A stretch of DNA of 64,000 bases, from assembly GCA_943371425.1 (NCBI GenBank), contig CALRUR010000003.1, forward strand, positions 186,001 to 250,000. Direction: 5' to 3'. Under the pieces are notes generated by a model. The model searched no databases and was not told the origin of the DNA. It saw only the letters and a list, made by a program, of their open reading frames with translations. A program made the position numbers and the translations under genes. This DNA comes from CAJBVG01 sp943371425 (GTDB lineage: Bacteria > Bacteroidota > Bacteroidia > Sphingobacteriales > Sphingobacteriaceae). Below, in pieces: positions 61,563 through 64,000 of the stretch; positions within the stretch are counted from its first letter, which is position 1, and each line of letters starts with the position of its first letter.

Positions 61563-62186
61563 ATGTTAAAAACATTAGATATAATAAACACAATAGTTTC
61601 TTTTTTAGTATTTATTCCGATTTTGGTTTTATTAATGAATTATAATAAAACTAAAGAAATGAAACCAGTTTTATTATATCTAATTGTTTGTTTTTTTGTA
61701 GAGTTTCTATCTATATATTTTCGATATATTTTAGATCAGAGTTTTCGTGAACTAGGAATTACTTTCATTCTTTTTGAAACTATTTTTGTTATTATTTATT
61801 TTTCAGATTATTACAGTAAATTACTGTATTCTATATTAATAAGTTTTTTGTCAATTTATGTATTAATTTTTTTTATTGAATTATTTGGAGTGAAAAGCAA
61901 TCTAATAAATTTGTTATTTGGTGGAAGTAAATTTATTATATTAATTATAACTCTTAACAATATATTACAAGGTTTCCGACTAGAAATTAAATCTTGGTTG
62001 AGATATTTAAACTTCGGCTTTTTTATTTTCTCATTAATAAATGCTACCACTTATTCATTTATTAGTTTCTTTGAGTTATATAAAGAATATTTGCAGTTTT
62101 ACTTAATATTAATATCGCTTTCAAATTTAATATTGTATAGTTTTATAACTTTAAGTATTTACAAATGCAAGAATCAATCTATTTAA
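61563..62186 (+). CDS. Six-to-seven-helix membrane protein, unknown
   Basis: This 207-residue protein consists mostly of hydrophobic segments (IINTIVSFLVFIPILVLLM, PVLLYLIVCFFVEFLSIYF, ITFILFETIFVIIYFSDYY, ILISFLSIYVLIFFIELFG, IILIITLNNILQGF, YLNFGFFIFSLINATTYSF, YLILISLSNLILYSFITLSI). No enzyme motif is seen. It starts 1 bp after the CPPxC gene stop and overlaps the kinase gene by 22 bp, so it is likely the membrane sensor partner of that kinase, which has only a single helix. Confidence 0.75.
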   Translation: MLKTLDIINTIVSFLVFIPILVLLMNYNKTKEMKPVLLYLIVCFFVEFLSIYFRYILDQSFRELGITFILFETIFVIIYFSDYYSKLLYSILISFLSIYVLIFFIELFGVKSNLINLLFGGSKFIILIITLNNILQGFRLEIKSWLRYLNFGFFIFSLINATTYSFISFFELYKEYLQFYLILISLSNLILYSFITLSIYKCKNQSI

Positions 62187-62911
62187 GTATAGTTTTAATA
62201 ACTTCAATTTTTATATTAATCACAGTTGGAATAGGTTTGATAGTAATTAAATATTATAAAGCAAAGGAGAAACATAACAAGGAACTATATTCTTCAATAA
62301 TACTAGCACAAGAGAAAGAAAGAGAAAGACTATCTAGAGATGTGCATGATGAATTAGGAGGTTTAATAACATCTTCAAGATTAAGCTTGGAAAGTATTTA
62401 TATTGAAGATAAAGATGATGAAACAAAGGAGAAAATTAATCACATTAGCAAAGTATTAGAAATGGCCAGTATTGCTGCTCGAAATGCTGCCTTAGAATTA
62501 AGTCCTGTTGAAATTAAAGAATATGGATTAAAAGGTGCAATACAAATGTTCCCAAATTTGTATCAATCTTATAATGGTGTTTTTGATATTAAATGTGAAA
62601 TTCCCCCTTTAAATCCCTCTTTGGAGATTAGTTTATTTAGAATTATATCAGAAATTATCAACAATTCTATTAAATATTCGAAGTCTAAATATATTTATGC
62701 AAATATTTTTATAGATGATTCAGATACCTTAAATATAAAAATTGGAGATAATGGAATTGGATTTGATGTCAATTCGGTTACGGATAAAAGTAATGGTATA
62801 AAAAACATTGAAAATAGATGTAAAGTATTAAATGGCAGATTCAGTATAAAAACAATTGAAGGTTGTCATTATCACTTAACTTTCAAAAAAGCAGATTATG
62901 GTAAAAGGTAA
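62165..62911 (+). CDS. NarL-type (HisKA_3) sensor histidine kinase
   Basis: The 248-residue kinase has one N-terminal helix (IVLITSIFILITVGIGLIVI), the HisKA_3 dimerisation motif AQEKERERLSRDVHDELGGL (phospho-His about 62) and HATPase with RIISEIINNSIKYSKSKY and IGDNGIGFDV. There is no own sensory domain. It overlaps the upstream membrane protein and the downstream regulator gene (14 bp). Confidence 0.93.
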   Translation: MQESIYLSIVLITSIFILITVGIGLIVIKYYKAKEKHNKELYSSIILAQEKERERLSRDVHDELGGLITSSRLSLESIYIEDKDDETKEKINHISKVLEMASIAARNAALELSPVEIKEYGLKGAIQMFPNLYQSYNGVFDIKCEIPPLNPSLEISLFRIISEIINNSIKYSKSKYIYANIFIDDSDTLNIKIGDNGIGFDVNSVTDKSNGIKNIENRCKVLNGRFSIKTIEGCHYHLTFKKADYGKR

Positions 62912-63569
62912 TTTGAATATTGTAGTACTTGATGATCACCCATTAATATTAACAGGTCTTAGAGATTTGTTAAAAAGAAATCCATTAATTAAATCTACCG
63001 TTACATTTGAGAATCCAGAAGACTTCAGAATTCATGTGAATTCAAACAGAGTAGACATAGCTATCATTGATATTAGAATTTTTAAATCAGATGCTGGTCT
63101 AGATATGGCAAAACACATTATTTCCAAAAAGCCTAAAACAAAAGTTTTAATTTATTCTGGCAACTCTAATATATCTTATATTACAGAGTGTATAAAAACT
63201 GGAGTTAAAGGATTTATAAGTAAAGACAGTCCGATTCGTGAGATAGGTGTAGCACTTGAAAAAATCAATTCTGGTGGAGACTATTTCTCTAAAGATGTAG
63301 CAGAATTAATTGATAATCATGCATTAAATTTTGAACCATTAAGTACTCAAGAATTAAAAGAAAATCTATTAACTACAAGAGAATTAGAAGTTCTAAAATT
63401 AGTATGTAAAGGATTTCCTGATAAAGAAATTGCAAATATGTTAGCTATTTCAGTTTACACTGTTCGAACCCACCGAAATAGAGTTTTAGTAAAAACCCAA
63501 ACTAAAAATGCTAGAGGTCTCTACCAATATGCATTAAGAAATCGCATTATTTACGACAAAATTGACTAA
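62898..63569 (+). CDS. NarL/LuxR-family response regulator
   Basis: A receiver (NIVVLDDHPLILTGLRDLL; phospho-Asp in VDIAIIDIRIFKS, about residue 56) precedes a C-terminal LuxR-type HTH (LTTRELEVLKLVCKGFPDKEIANMLAIS, quoted in part as TTRELEVLKLVCKGF). It should bind DNA after phosphorylation by the upstream kinase. The 14-bp word TGCAGATTATGTAT begins on the base after its stop and is also in the operon promoter, so autoregulation is possible. Confidence 0.94.
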   Translation: MVKGNLNIVVLDDHPLILTGLRDLLKRNPLIKSTVTFENPEDFRIHVNSNRVDIAIIDIRIFKSDAGLDMAKHIISKKPKTKVLIYSGNSNISYITECIKTGVKGFISKDSPIREIGVALEKINSGGDYFSKDVAELIDNHALNFEPLSTQELKENLLTTRELEVLKLVCKGFPDKEIANMLAISVYTVRTHRNRVLVKTQTKNARGLYQYALRNRIIYDKID

Positions 63570-63583
63570 TGCAGATTATGTAT
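63570..63583. repeat. Direct repeat flanking the signalling operon (second copy)
   Basis: TGCAGATTATGTAT is identical to 61,168-61,181. It begins directly after the stop codon of the response regulator gene and lies 144 bp ahead of the TIR gene, so it may serve as a regulator site for that gene. Confidence 0.7.
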
Positions 63584-63727
63584 TTTTCAGATTTTTGTAA
63601 CCTTTTAATTGTCTGAATAATAATATTTTATTCTTGTTTTCTATTGTGCTATTGGATCAATACACTTCTTATATTTAATTCTTTATAGGTAAATTGGGTT
63701 TATAGTTTATATACACATTAATTAAAT

Positions 63728-64000
63728 ATGATATTTGAAAAAGGGCATTTTATAAGTAATAGTATAAAAAAGTCAAATATTTCTGAATCACTAAATAAAA
63801 GTAAAACTTTTAGTGCAAGAACAGCTTATGACTCAAAACCTACAATATTTTTATCTCATAAGCATAAAGACCTTCAGGAATTGAAGGAAGCTGAAAGCGT
63901 AATCGAGTTCTTAGAAGATCTTGGGGTTAAAGTATATATTGATAGTTTAGATAATAAAATGCCAAACCAAACAACTGGAGAAACAGCTGCTCGTATTAAA
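63728..64000 (+). CDS. TIR-domain protein (Thoeris ThsB-like), N-terminal part only
   Basis: The 91 visible residues start MIFEKGHFISNSIKK. From residue 39 they read PTIFLSHKHKDLQELKEAE, then VIEFLEDLGVKVYIDSLD and MPNQTTGETAARIK at the edge. The FLSHKHKDL start, the VYIDSLD strand and the MP-x-x-T-x-x-TA segment resemble TIR proteins of Thoeris ThsB type, which make a cyclic-ADPR signal on phage infection. The rest of the domain, including the catalytic glutamate, is outside the window. A ThsA-like effector would be expected next to it. Confidence 0.65.
   Translation, partial: MIFEKGHFISNSIKKSNISESLNKSKTFSARTAYDSKPTIFLSHKHKDLQELKEAESVIEFLEDLGVKVYIDSLDNKMPNQTTGETAARIK

Larger units (their letters stand above)
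57422..64000. mobile_element. Left part of an element integrated into ssrA, right end outside the window
   Basis: The left end is the tmRNA fragment. The cargo to the right (RteC-like protein, excisionase-like HTH, TOPRIM-RepA primase/helicase) is a standard Bacteroidota mobilisable element set, and a signalling operon and a TIR gene follow. No integrase, relaxase or conjugation gene is in this part. All genes from 57,824 on are plus-strand, unlike the preceding core. The length is unknown. Confidence 0.75.

Overview
The window is AT-rich bacterial DNA that I place in the Bacteroidota. The grounds are a PorV/PorQ-type protein of the type IX secretion family, TonB-dependent receptors and carboxypeptidase-regulatory-domain barrels, a HU-SPOR fusion protein, an RteC-like protein, a promoter of the TAnnTTTG type, and the general lack of Shine-Dalgarno sequences. 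The closer relationship (perhaps Chitinophagales or Sphingobacteriales) is a guess.

Region 1, about 1-16,100, is accessory DNA with nearly every gene on the minus strand. It opens with a superfamily I helicase-like gene cut by the window edge and an AlkB-type dioxygenase. A defence-type cluster follows: a single-chain type ISP restriction-modification enzyme, a DUF262-HNH protein, a DUF4145 protein and an OLD-family ATPase-TOPRIM nuclease. After a SymE-like remnant comes a row of four unrelated orphan genes (12,507-15,812), all in one orientation. They are separated by 138-197 bp imperfect palindromes ending in TAAC/GTTA, an architecture that resembles an integron cassette array although no integrase is visible. 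Pieces of the same palindrome recur beside the defence genes. One orphan is a membrane protein with a HEPN-like RNGLIH motif.

Region 2, about 16,100-57,400, is chromosomal core: dapA, ligA, a PorV-like gene, tyrS, a LuxE-like gene, hemJ, a BamA/TamA-like barrel, an AI-2E family transporter, and a six-gene signalling operon (kinase, receiver, YihY, NtrC-type activator, membrane kinase, TspO). It continues with folC, an envelope block (TonB, ExbD, ExbB, HU-SPOR, barrel, TPR protein), a metal-type TonB receptor behind a DtxR-like palindrome, a Spx/ArsC protein, bestrophin, and mnmH-selD for tRNA selenouridine. Short tandem word repeats sit exactly at gene ends here and sometimes supply start or stop codons.

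Region 3, 57,422-64,000, is the left part of an integrated element. Its boundary is the last 21 nt of a tmRNA gene (ssrA) followed by what looks like the old ssrA terminator, so the element entered the ssrA 3' end. It carries a 20-bp-arm palindrome, an RteC-like gene, a MerR/excisionase-like HTH gene, a TOPRIM-RepA primase/helicase, and a four-gene signalling operon (CPPxC small protein, membrane protein, NarL-type kinase and regulator) flanked by a 14-bp direct repeat. A TIR-domain gene resembling Thoeris ThsB is cut by the right edge. The integrase and the rest of ssrA should lie beyond the window.
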